Assembly (NCBI RefSeq): GCF_016863275.1
Contig: NZ_BOOO01000044.1
Coordinates: forward strand, 1-64,000
Direction: 5' to 3'
DNA: 64,000 bases
Source of the DNA: Planotetraspora mira
GTDB taxonomy: Bacteria; Actinomycetota; Actinomycetes; Streptosporangiales; Streptosporangiaceae
Shown one piece after another: positions 18,174 to 26,616 of the stretch. Every line of letters starts with the position of its first letter. Position 1 is the stretch's first letter. The notes under the pieces were generated by a model. It saw nothing but the letters and a program-made list of their open reading frames with translations. It searched no databases and was not told the DNA's origin. The translations under genes were made by a program, and so were the position numbers.

Positions 18174-18418
18174 ATGGCCGCGGTCTACGCGGTGGCGGCG
18201 TTCCTGGTGGTGTTCAGCTTCGCCGTGACGGTTGAGGCGAATAATCCGGCGGTGTTTCCCGGCCGGCATGACAACGACGGGGCTTTCGGCGCGTTGTTCT
18301 GCGTGGGCCTGGCGTGCTCTCGGCGGCGGTGGCCGTAACTCTCGCGGTGCCTGCACCGAACGGCACGCCGTTCGACCTGCCTCGCGACGCCCAGTTCTCT
18401 CAAAGTGCGCAGCAGTGA
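18174..18418 (+). pseudogene. Frameshifted small membrane protein
   Basis: From ATG 18174 the frame encodes a hydrophobic helix (AAVYAVAAFLVVFSFAVTVE) and ANNPAVFPGRHDNDGAFGALF, then loses sense near 18312. In the +1 frame the protein continues as LSAAVAVTLAVPAPNG and PFDLPRDAQFSQSAQQ before TGA 18416. One missing base near 18312 restores a coherent two-helix protein. A second possible shift near 18172 separates an upstream GTG (18152). No family recognised. Either a pseudogene or a sequencing error. Confidence 0.5.
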
Positions 18419-18440
18419 GACGTATCTGACTTCGTCTCAC
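18415..18440. repeat. 8-bp inverted repeat (hairpin)
   Basis: GTGAGACG (18415-18422) and CGTCTCAC (18433-18440) with a 10-base loop, overlapping the stop of the frameshifted membrane gene. It could terminate transcription before the aldo/keto reductase gene. Confidence 0.45.
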
Positions 18441-18562
18441 AGCCCGAATTCATGTCGACCAGGCATCATCGATGTCGAAGCTGGATCGGTTTCCTCTGTT
18501 GGACGGCAAGATCCGGGGTCGCGCAGAACGCCGATATGGATCTCGTAGTGAGGGGCAGAACG

Positions 18563-19594
18563 ATGGAATACCGCACCTTGGGCAGCACCGGCACGGTGGT
18601 GTCCTCGCTGTGCCTGGGCACGATGACTTTCGGCAATGAGAGCAGCGAGGAGGTGTCGCATGCTCAGCTCGACCGGTTCGTCGAGCGCGGGGGGAACTTC
18701 ATCGATACCGCCAACGTGTACTCCCGCGGATTGTCCGAGGAGATCATCGGTCGCTGGTTGGCGGCCCGGCCGGGGGTACGGGATCAGCTCGTCATCGCGA
18801 CGAAGGGCCGTTTTCCGATGGGGGACGGGCCGAATGATGCGGGCCTGACCCGCACCAACCTGTCCCGGGCGTTGGAAGCGAGTCTGCGGCGGCTCGGGGT
18901 CGAGACCGTCGACCTCTACCAGGCGCACGCCTGGGACCCCCTGACCCCGATCGAGGAGACGCTCGGCTTCTTCGATGACGCGGTGCGCGCCGGCAAGATC
19001 CGTTACGCGGGCGTCAGCAACTTCCTCGGCTGGCAGTTGCAGAAGGCGGCGCTGCTGACGCAGTTCCGTGGGCTCGCGCCGATCGTGACGCTGCAGCCCC
19101 AGTACAACCTGCTGGTGCGTGACATCGAGTTCGAATTGGTGGATGTGTGCCGCAACGAGAACATCGGGATTCTGCCGTGGTCGCCGCTGGCCGGTGGCTG
19201 GTTGACCGGGAAGTACGCGCGTGACCATGTGCCGACCGGTGCGACTCGGCTCGGCGAGAACCCCCAGCGTGGCATGGAGGCTTATGCCGCACGCAACGCG
19301 CAGGAGCGCACCTGGCAGGTCATCGATGCGGTGCGGCAGGTCGCCGAGGCGCGTGGCGTGTCCATGTCGCAGGTGGCGCTGGCCTGGACGGCGGGCCGGC
19401 CTGCGGTCACGTCGGTGATCCTCGGCGCACGCACGCTTGAACAACTCGACGACAATCTCGGCGCCGCCGAGTTGCACCTGTCCGAGAAGGAGACAGACCT
19501 GCTCACCGAGGCCAGTTCGCCGATCGTGTCCGTCTATCCGTACGGCACACCAGGCATCCAGCAGCGCTCGCGTGTCCTGAACCCGCCCAATTGA
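18563..19594 (+). CDS. Aldo/keto reductase
   Basis: A 343-residue NADPH-dependent reductase of the voltage-channel beta-subunit-like AKR group. It shows the tetrad context GGNFIDTANVYSRGLSEEIIGRWL, the catalytic Lys region VIATKG, the QAHAWDP segment (His), GVSNFLGWQLQKA and PWSPLAGGWLTGKY. GAGGGG lies 7 bases before ATG 18563; the frame is open 37 codons upstream with no family similarity. Reduces small carbonyls; the substrate is unknown. It precedes a histidine kinase gene on the same strand with a gap of about 190 bases. Confidence 0.93.
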   Translation: MEYRTLGSTGTVVSSLCLGTMTFGNESSEEVSHAQLDRFVERGGNFIDTANVYSRGLSEEIIGRWLAARPGVRDQLVIATKGRFPMGDGPNDAGLTRTNLSRALEASLRRLGVETVDLYQAHAWDPLTPIEETLGFFDDAVRAGKIRYAGVSNFLGWQLQKAALLTQFRGLAPIVTLQPQYNLLVRDIEFELVDVCRNENIGILPWSPLAGGWLTGKYARDHVPTGATRLGENPQRGMEAYAARNAQERTWQVIDAVRQVAEARGVSMSQVALAWTAGRPAVTSVILGARTLEQLDDNLGAAELHLSEKETDLLTEASSPIVSVYPYGTPGIQQRSRVLNPPN

Positions 19595-19782
19595 TCAAGG
19601 GGCCCCCGCCGGGCTTGGCCGTACTCGGGATCGCCGAAAGATGCGGCTACGGACCTCTTGTCGTGCAGGTTCCGCTCGTCAGCGTCCCCCGCATGACGGT
19701 AAAGGTCCGTCCAAGGCCACCCCCTGCTCAGAGGGGGCACAGCCCACGTGTTGGACTGGTCACGGGAAAGGGGGCCCGGTTT

Positions 19783-21165
19783 GTGAGCATTCGGCGGTAT
19801 ACGGAGAGAGCTCGCCTGATGCTGTTCCTCGGCGTGGCGGTGGCTTTGCTGAGCACGCTCATGTCCGGGATGGTCATTTTCATCGTCCATCGCCTGGCGA
19901 CTGAGTCGCGCACGGCCACGGTGAACGGGACGGCGACCGAGATCGCCTCTCTCGTCCCTCGGGGAGAATTGCGAAATCCGATCTCTGAGCAGGTGATCCC
20001 CTACGTCCAGGTACTCGATTCAAAGCGGAGGGTCATCGCCTCCACCGAGAACTTGCGCGGACGGCCGCCCATCGCGAGCTTCCTGCCCGCCAACACCGAG
20101 AGCGAGCGGACCGAGGTCATCTGCGGCAAGGCGATCCCGACAGGGGAGTGCGCCCTGGTCGTCGCCGTCCAAGCCACCGACAACGGCGGGTCGTGGACCG
20201 TCTACGGCGCCGCGCCCTCGGTCCCCTTCTACGTCGATCCCCTTCTGGCGTTGCTGCTGGTCGCCGGTACGGTGATCATTGTCGGCCTCATCATCTTCGC
20301 CAGCTATCGGATCATCGTCGGATACATCGAGCCTGTGAGACTCATCCGGGCCGAGCTGGGTCACCTGCGACCCACACGGCTGAGTGAGCGGGTCCCGGTG
20401 CCGTCACGCTCCCACCGGGAGGCCCATGATCTGGCGACGACGGTGAACAGGACGCTGGATCAGTTGCAGGCCATGATGGAGCGGGAGCGTCAGTTCACCT
20501 CCGACGTCTCTCATGACCTGCGTAACCCGATCACCGCGATGCGAACGGAGATCGAGGACGGGCTGCTGGCCCCGGACGAGGTCGACGTGGTCAAGCTGGG
20601 CACGACCCTGCTCGCCGACCTGGACAGGTTGCAGGCGATCGTGTCCGACCTGCTGACGCTGGCCAAGCTGGACGCCGGGGCGCCGACCACCTGCCAGTGG
20701 GTCGATCTGGCGGAGCTCGCCACCGCCGAATGCGCCCGCCGCTCCGGCAAACAGATCATTTGCGAGGTGACCCCGGGAGCGGTGGTGAAAGGCGACCGCG
20801 TACGGCTCACGCGGCTGGTCAACAATCTGGTCGCCAACGCCCAACGGCATGCCCGTTCCAAGGTCATCGTCCGTGTGTCCCGTGAGGGCGACGACACCGG
20901 GTCAGACGCCGGCACGGCGGTGCTCGAGGTCATCGATGACGGCGAAGGGATATCTCCAGGCGATCGCGAGGCGGTGTTCGAGCGTTTCGTACGGTTGGAG
21001 GCCGGGCGCAGGAAGGATTCCGGCGGCACCGGACTCGGCCTTCCGATCGCGAGGCAGATCGCGGAGAGCCATAGCGGCACGCTGACGATTCAGGACAGCG
21101 ACCGGGGCGCTCACTTCGTCCTGCGGGTTCCTCTGCGACCCGCAGACGGCGACGCCGAATCGTGA
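19783..21165 (+). CDS. HAMP-domain sensor histidine kinase (orphan)
   Basis: A 460-residue kinase. GTG 19783 has GGAAAGGGGG 8 bases upstream; the frame continues upstream but without similarity. Order: TM1 about 13-36, extracytoplasmic sensor about 40-145 with a cysteine pair, TM2 about 148-172, HAMP, HisKA with phospho-His in SHDLRNPI near 244, then HATPase boxes NNLVANAQRH, DDGEGI and GGTGLGL. Classical OmpR-type partners are expected, yet no response regulator gene is adjacent. The 3' end is followed at once by a transposase scrap, so a partner may have been lost by rearrangement. Confidence 0.93.
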   Translation: MSIRRYTERARLMLFLGVAVALLSTLMSGMVIFIVHRLATESRTATVNGTATEIASLVPRGELRNPISEQVIPYVQVLDSKRRVIASTENLRGRPPIASFLPANTESERTEVICGKAIPTGECALVVAVQATDNGGSWTVYGAAPSVPFYVDPLLALLLVAGTVIIVGLIIFASYRIIVGYIEPVRLIRAELGHLRPTRLSERVPVPSRSHREAHDLATTVNRTLDQLQAMMERERQFTSDVSHDLRNPITAMRTEIEDGLLAPDEVDVVKLGTTLLADLDRLQAIVSDLLTLAKLDAGAPTTCQWVDLAELATAECARRSGKQIICEVTPGAVVKGDRVRLTRLVNNLVANAQRHARSKVIVRVSREGDDTGSDAGTAVLEVIDDGEGISPGDREAVFERFVRLEAGRRKDSGGTGLGLPIARQIAESHSGTLTIQDSDRGAHFVLRVPLRPADGDAES

Positions 21166-22052
21166 AGAAACACCGCTGGGTCGTCGAGCGGACCTTCGCT
21201 CTGCGGCACGCCTTCCGACGCGACCGCGTTCCGTGGTGCGAGGAACTCGCGCGCACCTCGTAGACGGGTGCTCAACCGCGCTTGGGTGTCGGTGCCGACC
21301 AATCGCACGTCGATGGGTCCGGGGATGCCGGTGCCGGCGCGCAGCCCGGTAGGGAAAGTGGCCTGGTCGAGACCGTCCCGGCGTGCGATCAGCACTCCGA
21401 GCTCGTAGCGGCTGACGGCATCCTTGCCGGCGACGTGGTGGATCCCGGAGTACGGCGACGCGGCCAGTTCGAGCAGGGCGCAGGCGAGGTCGGTGACATG
21501 CACGGGGCAGCGCACGTCGTCGGTGAACAGGACACCGGTCACGGCACCGGCTGCCAGTGCGTGCACGAATCTCTCGTGCTGAGATCCGCCGTCACCGATG
21601 ATCAGCGAGGTCCGGGCGATGACGGCGGTCGGCGTTATGCCCTTGATCGCCGTCTCGGCGGCGGCTTTGGCGGCGCCGTACGGCGACGTGGGATCCGGTG
21701 CGTGCGTCTCGTCGTAGTGGGCCGCCGTACCGGAGAAGACCGCATCGCTGGACACGTGCACAAGGCGGGTTCCTGCCACTGCCGCGGCGAGGGCGACGTG
21801 CATGCCTCCCTCGGCCGTGGTCGCCCAGTCGGATTGCCGGTAGGCGGCATTGACGATCACATCAGGCCGTGCCTCGAGGACCAAGGCCGTGACGTCGTCG
21901 CGGTCGCGGACATCCAGCTTTCGCCAGTCAACGTCGGCGACGGCGGGAACGCGACTGTGGAACGTCGCCACGACGCCATGGCCTGCACGCCGCGCCTGAC
22001 GGATGATCTCCAGTCCGAGAAAGCCGCTGCCACCCACCACGAGAAGATCCAC
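21111..22052 (-). CDS. SDR, RmlD-like (dTDP-4-dehydrorhamnose reductase type)
   Basis: A 313-codon frame: Rossmann site LVVGGSGFLGLEIIR, VNAAYRQSDW, HVSSDAVFSG, catalytic YGAAK and the C-terminal substrate domain to STRLRGAREFL. Homologues normally end there. The further ~45 residues are low-similarity and antisense to a transposase fragment and the kinase 3' end (55-base convergent overlap), so the gene probably lost its native stop. It starts GTG 22052 without SD; TAGCGT lies six bases upstream, so the mRNA may be leaderless. Probable role in deoxysugar or nucleotide-sugar reduction, though no sugar cluster is nearby. Confidence 0.82.
   Translation of the reverse strand: MDLLVVGGSGFLGLEIIRQARRAGHGVVATFHSRVPAVADVDWRKLDVRDRDDVTALVLEARPDVIVNAAYRQSDWATTAEGGMHVALAAAVAGTRLVHVSSDAVFSGTAAHYDETHAPDPTSPYGAAKAAAETAIKGITPTAVIARTSLIIGDGGSQHERFVHALAAGAVTGVLFTDDVRCPVHVTDLACALLELAASPYSGIHHVAGKDAVSRYELGVLIARRDGLDQATFPTGLRAGTGIPGPIDVRLVGTDTQARLSTRLRGAREFLAPRNAVASEGVPQSEGPLDDPAVFLHDSASPSAGRRGTRRTK
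21162..21263 (+). pseudogene. IS5-like transposase fragment
   Basis: In the frame overlapping the kinase stop, 33 codons begin KKHRWVVERTFALRHAFRRD and end at TAG 21261. RWVVERTFAxxHAFRR is the conserved block holding the last acidic residue of IS5-type DDE transposases. Nothing else of the element is seen. The same bases are read antisense as the tail of the SDR gene. Confidence 0.5.
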
Positions 22053-22057
22053 GCGGT

Positions 22058-22070
22058 CACGCTATAGCGT
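22058..22070 (-). promoter_or_regulatory. Leaderless promoter / palindrome
   Basis: ACGCTATAGCGT (22059-22070) is a perfect 12-base palindrome. Read on the minus strand it contains TAGCGT (TANNNT -10 type) ending six bases before GTG 22052, the spacing of leaderless actinobacterial transcripts. No clear -35. Confidence 0.45.
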
Positions 22071-22114
22071 TCCGTCCGGTATCACCGGAACCGCCTGCCG
22101 TGCCGCATGCGGCC

Positions 22115-22142
22115 GGCCTCCCTGGCGGCTACCAGGGAGGCC
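22115..22142. terminator. Hairpin terminator
   Basis: Perfect 11-base stem (GGCCTCCCTGG with CCAGGGAGGCC) and a 6-base loop, 23 bases beyond the stop of the minus-strand Cys/Gly-rich gene. Confidence 0.75.
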
Positions 22143-22165
22143 TCCATCATGGGATCACGCCACCG

Positions 22166-22744
22166 CTACATCACCGGCATCGTCGGCACCCGGGCCGCGG
22201 AGTCGCTGTCCTGCTTCTGCCACGGAGCGGCCTGGTTGCTGCTCTCCTGGAACGGCGACACGACCAGGGTGAAGTCACGCATCAGGTGCTGACTCTGGTT
22301 CTCGTGCTGGCTGGCGTGCTGGAATTCGTGATTGCGGTTCCGATTGTGGTTTCCTCGCCCGCAACCACCACCGCCGCCCCATCCGCCGCATCGACCGCCG
22401 CACGAGCGGCCGCATGAGCGGCCACAAGAGCGACCGCTGTGGCGGCTGCAACTGCTGCCCCCACAGCTGCTGCTGCTGCCGGCACCGCTGTTGCTGTCGC
22501 GGCCACAGTCACTTTCGCGCCCGCTGTCGTCCGTGGTCCAGTTGTTGTTGCGGCCGCAGTTGCCCAGGCCCCGCCCCCAGCCGCCGACCCCGCCGCAGTT
22601 GCCGCCACCACCCCAGTCGCCCCAGCCCGCGACGGTGGCGGCGTTCGCGGCGCCGGCGGTGACGGCGGTACTGACAGTGAGGGCCCCGCCGGTCAGCGCG
22701 GCGCTGATGGCGAGAACTCCGACGAGGCTCTTGATGTTGGGCAT
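22166..22744 (-). CDS. Secreted Cys/Gly-rich, His/Asn-rich small protein
   Basis: A 192-residue protein with a clear signal peptide (MPNIKSLVGVLAISAALTGG, cleavage after AANA near 35). The mature part has ten cysteines in a Gly/Ser/Arg-rich field, including three tandem CGRS-type units (SCGRSCGRSCGGRCGGW), then a polar HNRNRNHEFQHASQHENQ segment and a C-terminal tail with LMRDFTLVVSPF. AAGGGGGA precedes ATG 22744. No family recognised. Cys and His density suggests metal binding or extensive disulfides at the cell surface. A palindrome and a 400-base AT-rich region lie upstream. Confidence 0.7.
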   Translation of the reverse strand: MPNIKSLVGVLAISAALTGGALTVSTAVTAGAANAATVAGWGDWGGGGNCGGVGGWGRGLGNCGRNNNWTTDDSGRESDCGRDSNSGAGSSSSCGGSSCSRHSGRSCGRSCGRSCGGRCGGWGGGGGCGRGNHNRNRNHEFQHASQHENQSQHLMRDFTLVVSPFQESSNQAAPWQKQDSDSAARVPTMPVM

Positions 22745-22759
22745 CTAATTCCCCCTTGG

Positions 22760-22775
22760 AAAGCACGAGTGCTTT
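22760..22775. promoter_or_regulatory. 16-bp palindrome in 5' region of Cys-rich gene
   Basis: AAAGCACGAGTGCTTT has perfect 7-base arms and a 2-base centre, placed just upstream of the SD of the Cys/Gly-rich gene. A repressor bound here would block transcription or its early elongation. Confidence 0.5.
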
Positions 22776-23272
22776 ATGCTCGGATTTCGCTGAATAGCCA
22801 AGAAATGAACCTTTGGCGCACTTGTCTGTCTATTCGCGCAAAATGATGGTTTCCTGATCGCTTGGGCAGTAAACAGCGATTAACGGCTTTTGTGTATTGC
22901 TTATCTACTTATTAATTAAGTTAAGCCAGTATCGGCTACTCTGATACGAAATAGACCTTATGTCCAATTAGGGATGATGTTTCCGCTTTTCGAGTTCGGC
23001 GAATCCGCCTACCGGCCGGTCGAGTGGAAGCGGCGAGTCAGTGCTCCCGATTGGGTCCGTCAGCCTGTCCCCGCTGGTGGTAGTCACATGGGACGTAGGC
23101 AGAGCGGGGGTCTGGGTAACTCCGCACAGCCGGCGTAAACCTGACTGTGTCCCCGACGAAACGCCCGGGGGCACCCGCCCAGCGCAGCACCGGCCGCGAC
23201 CCATGGATTGCGCGCACGCCCGCGCGCTGGCATGCCGACACGAGGCATTTCGACGTTCAGGGAAAAGGTCAC
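22776..23272. other. AT-rich intergenic region
   Basis: About 500 bases without a gene. The part from 22776 to about 22985 is far richer in A+T than the rest of the window and includes TTAATTAA-like sequence (about 22910) and a short inverted repeat GTATC/GATAC (about 22929-22947). It should hold the promoter of the Cys-rich gene on the minus strand. AT-rich islands in actinobacteria are typical nucleoid-protein (Lsr2) targets; that is inference. The right half is ordinary GC-rich sequence upstream of the epoxide hydrolase. Confidence 0.4.
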
Positions 23273-24433
23273 ATGGCGCAGCTACGTCCGTTCCGCAGCG
23301 AAACCAGTCCCGAGCAGCTCACCGACCTGCGGGAGCGGCTGGCCAGAACGCGGTTCGCGCCGGCACTGTCCGGACAGGACTGGACGCACGGCACCCCACC
23401 CGGCTACCTCGCCGAGCTGCTGGAGTACTGGCGCACCGAGTTCGACTGGGGCGCGGCCGAGGAGCGACTCAACGCGCTCCCTCAGTTCCTCGCCGAGTTC
23501 GGCGGCCACACCGTGCACTTTGTCCACGCCAGGGGAGTGGGGCCGCGCCCGTTCCCTCTGCTGTTCTCGCACGGCTGGCCGGGTTCGTTCTGGGAGGTGC
23601 ATAAGATCATCGGGCCGTTGACCGACCCGGCAGCGCACGGCGGGGACCCGGCCGACGCGTTCGACGTGGTCGCGCCGAGCCTGCCCGGCTACGGGTTCTC
23701 CCCGCATCCCGGCACGCCCGGGATGACCCCGACGGCCATGGCGACCCTGTTCGATCGGCTCATGACCGAGGTGCTCGGCTATTCGCGCTACGGAGCGCAG
23801 GGCGGCGACTGGGGCGCGCAGATCACCAGCCGTCTCGGCCGCGACCACGGCGAAACCGTGGCCGGCATCCACCTGAACCTGATCGGGGCGACGCCGGTGC
23901 TGGATGAGAACTCGGCCCCGCTCACGCCCGCCGAAGAGGCATTCGTGGCCGAGGCCGAGCATTTTTTCTCCGAGGAGGGTGGGTACGCCCAGATCCAGGG
24001 CACCCGGCCGTCCACGCTGGCTGCGGGATTGTCCGACTCCCCTGCCGGGCTGGCCGCGTGGATCGTGGAGAAGTTCCGGGCGTGGAGCGACTGCGGCGGC
24101 GACGTCGAGTCGGTGTTCAGCAAGGACGAACTGCTCACCGACATCACCCTCTACTGGCTGACCGGCTCCATCGCCACCTCCACTCGCCTGTACTACGAGA
24201 CCATGCACACCGAGGGCATGCTTGGCAGGTTTGTGCCCGGTTATGTCGACACGCCGACCGGGTTCGCCTCCTTCGCGAAGGACAACTTCACGCCGCCAGA
24301 GGAATGGGTACGGCGCTGCTACCGCCTGACCCGGTTCACCGAGTTCGACCGAGGCGGCCATTTCGCGGCATTGGAGCGGCCGGAAGAGTTGGTCGCCGAG
24401 ATCCGCGGGTTCTTCCGCCCGCTACGCGCCTGA
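23273..24433 (+). CDS. Epoxide hydrolase family protein (alpha/beta hydrolase)
   Basis: A 386-residue enzyme of the EphN/juvenile-hormone-hydrolase-like group. It has the N-terminal EHN domain (LRPFRSETSPEQLTDLRERLARTRF), oxyanion motif SHGWPGSFWE, nucleophile Asp in QGGDWGAQI near residue 186, and catalytic His in GGHFAALERPEELV near the end. AAAGG precedes ATG 23273. Converts epoxides to diols via an ester intermediate. Stands alone; regulation not evident. Confidence 0.93.
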   Translation: MAQLRPFRSETSPEQLTDLRERLARTRFAPALSGQDWTHGTPPGYLAELLEYWRTEFDWGAAEERLNALPQFLAEFGGHTVHFVHARGVGPRPFPLLFSHGWPGSFWEVHKIIGPLTDPAAHGGDPADAFDVVAPSLPGYGFSPHPGTPGMTPTAMATLFDRLMTEVLGYSRYGAQGGDWGAQITSRLGRDHGETVAGIHLNLIGATPVLDENSAPLTPAEEAFVAEAEHFFSEEGGYAQIQGTRPSTLAAGLSDSPAGLAAWIVEKFRAWSDCGGDVESVFSKDELLTDITLYWLTGSIATSTRLYYETMHTEGMLGRFVPGYVDTPTGFASFAKDNFTPPEEWVRRCYRLTRFTEFDRGGHFAALERPEELVAEIRGFFRPLRA

Positions 24434-24623
24434 CCAGCCTGAACAGGGCGGCCGGAATGGTCGGCCCAACGCCGTGCTGGCAACAGATGTTCGACCTCGG
24501 GCCAGATCATCGCCCGCCCCCTCAACGGACGCCGTCGGTGTCACGGGTCATGGCCGTCGAGGCGGATTCCGCATGCTCGGTGGCCCGCCGCATCAGCTGG
24601 GACGGCGGATGCGAACCCGGTGC

Positions 24624-25475
24624 TCAGTAGACGATGGACACGATCTGGCAGACGGCTTCGGCAAGCCGACGATCCCCCCGGATCTGCGCGCGTGTCAGGG
24701 CAGTACTGGGCTCGATGCCACGCGTGCACAAGCGCCAGGCCGTCTCCGGGTCCAGCGTCACCGATGCCGTCGGCTGCCCGTTGGGCGCCGCGGCCAGTGA
24801 CCATCGGTCCTTCATCGCCGTCACGTTCCAGACGCCGCCGACCGGACCGCTGATGGCCACCTGCACCTGCGTCCCGACGGCCGCGGAGGTGCCGCGCATC
24901 GTGTGGGGCAGGGCCCGCATGAAGACCTCCAGGACCGTGCTCAGGGCCCGAGGCTCCGGATCCGTGCGGCGGCCGGTGGCATGGCGGATCTGCTGGCGGT
25001 GCGTCCAGTACTCGGTGAACTCCCGTGCGACGTCCAGCCAGGTGGGTGCCGGGTCTGCCCCCGCCCAGGACACTCCCAGGCCCGCCGTACCGAGGTCGGC
25101 GGACTCGAATTGACGGTTGACCTGGGCTCCTGCCAGTTCTAGGGCGTCGATGAGCTCGACCGGGCTGTGGCCGGCGTGGAGGTCGATCCAGTCCTGGTTG
25201 ACGCGATGGATGAACGTTTCCAGGGTCTCGCCGGGGGCGAAGGCAGGCCGAAATCCGTCTGTGCTCCAGCCGAGGCGGCCGCGGTAGTCGCCAAGGATGT
25301 GTGCGGCAAGGTCCTGCACGCTCCAGCCCGGGACTGCCGTCTCGTTCCATTCGGCCGCTGTCAGCGTGCGCAGCAGGTCCAGGAGCGACGCCGACTCCGG
25401 CACGAACAGAGGGCGGGCGTCGATCGGTGCGCCGAGCCAGGAGGTGTCGGACACGCCGTTGGTCTGGGGACTCAT
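24624..25475 (-). CDS. Maleylpyruvate isomerase-like mycothiol-dependent protein
   Basis: A 283-residue protein of the MDMPI/DinB-like family: the N-terminal four-helix domain has WNETAVPGWSVQDLAAHILGDY, with the metal-binding His in AAHILGD, and a second His in EYWTHRQQIRHATG; a C-terminal MDMPI domain follows. Members use mycothiol as cofactor in isomerisation or thiol transfer, though most are uncharacterised. ATG 25475 lacks an SD. Its distant relative at 54575 is carried inside a mobile unit. Confidence 0.85.
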   Translation of the reverse strand: MSPQTNGVSDTSWLGAPIDARPLFVPESASLLDLLRTLTAAEWNETAVPGWSVQDLAAHILGDYRGRLGWSTDGFRPAFAPGETLETFIHRVNQDWIDLHAGHSPVELIDALELAGAQVNRQFESADLGTAGLGVSWAGADPAPTWLDVAREFTEYWTHRQQIRHATGRRTDPEPRALSTVLEVFMRALPHTMRGTSAAVGTQVQVAISGPVGGVWNVTAMKDRWSLAAAPNGQPTASVTLDPETAWRLCTRGIEPSTALTRAQIRGDRRLAEAVCQIVSIVY

Positions 25476-25614
25476 ATGCGGAGCCTGGCAGCCTGCGGGG
25501 CCGGCCTGCCAGCGAATATCGCCTTCGCGTGGAGTCCATGCCGGTCCCCGTCAGCCGTCTGAGGAGCGTCGCCTGCCTCGCTCGCGCATGGCATCCGATA
25601 TTCGGCCGCGCTGC

Positions 25615-26511
25615 CTATGCGAGCACGGCATTGATGGTGCGCTGGCCAATTTCCGCTATCAGCGGGTTGTCAGCCGAATGGGCCAGAAACGCGAGCGACA
25701 GCGCCAGCGCCCACCCTCGCGCTCGTGCCCAGATGTGGTCGTCGGGTACATACTCGGCCGCCGCCCGATAGGCGTTCTGGAAAGCATCGTGGCAGTCGGC
25801 GGGCAGGAGCATCCAGGCCACGGACAAGTCCGTGGCAGGGTCGCCGGAGGTGATGTCGCCGAAGTCGATCACGCCGCTGATGCGGCCGCGGTCTATCAGG
25901 ATGTTGGCGGGGTGAAGGTCGCCGTGCACCCACGACGGGGGCCTGCCCCACGTCGGCACTGCGGCTGCGGCCTCCCATACGCGCATCACGGCCCTGTGGT
26001 CGACCAGGCGGCCCAATACGCTCAGGTTCTGGGTGACCGTCGCGCTGCGGTCCGCGAGCGGGATGCCGCGGTGGGGGTTCACGGGGGCGTCCGGTGCGGC
26101 GGGAGTGTGCAAGGCTCCCAGAAACCCGGCAAGGCTGACCGCTGCGTCTCGCAGGTCGGCGGGCGGCTTCCGTGCGGCGACGTCCCCGGGCAGGAACGGG
26201 ACGATGCTCCACGGCCACGGGTAGCCGAGGTCCGGTTGCCCGTTCCGCACCGGCGCAGGTACGGGCAGCGGCAGCCGAGGCTCGAGAACGGGGAGCCACC
26301 GCTGTTCGTGCACGAGCAACCTGGCGGCGACCTCACGCCTCGGCAGCCGGGCGACCAGCACGTCGCCGACGCGGCACATGACGTTGTCCCACCCGTTTGC
26401 CATCACTTCGACAGGCAGGTGGGCGAGGTCGGGTTGCTGGGCGGCCAAGAGCCGGCGAACCAGACCCGGGGAGACGTCCACCTCGGCGGCAGGCATGCGG
26501 TGAGGACCCAC
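25615..26511 (-). CDS. Aminoglycoside phosphotransferase-family kinase
   Basis: A 298-residue kinase-fold protein. Catalytic loop WVHGDLHPANILID and metal motif VIDFGDITSGDPATDL are intact; the N-lobe has NGWDNVMCRVGDVLVARLPRREVAARLL with the expected Lys replaced by Arg. GTG 26511 or ATG 26496 may be the start; neither has a strong SD. This family phosphorylates small hydroxylated compounds such as aminoglycosides, macrolides or metabolites; resistance cannot be assumed. Confidence 0.88.
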   Translation of the reverse strand: MGPHRMPAAEVDVSPGLVRRLLAAQQPDLAHLPVEVMANGWDNVMCRVGDVLVARLPRREVAARLLVHEQRWLPVLEPRLPLPVPAPVRNGQPDLGYPWPWSIVPFLPGDVAARKPPADLRDAAVSLAGFLGALHTPAAPDAPVNPHRGIPLADRSATVTQNLSVLGRLVDHRAVMRVWEAAAAVPTWGRPPSWVHGDLHPANILIDRGRISGVIDFGDITSGDPATDLSVAWMLLPADCHDAFQNAYRAAAEYVPDDHIWARARGWALALSLAFLAHSADNPLIAEIGQRTINAVLA

Positions 26512-26616
26512 CCCGCGACCCTAACCGACTGAATGATCGGATCTGCCGCGGATCGGTTGCATCGCCGTGTGGGCCCGGCGTTGTTCCTCCGAGCGCGATC
26601 ACCAAGCCGAACGTGC

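Noticed and set aside
22332-22748. Pro/Arg-rich plus-strand frames opposite the Cys-rich gene
   Set aside because: The minus-strand frame has a signal peptide, SD and terminator; the plus-strand products are composition artefacts.
25615-26511. Aminoglycoside resistance gene
   Set aside because: Kinase motifs are intact but this family is broad, and nothing nearby indicates an antibiotic substrate.
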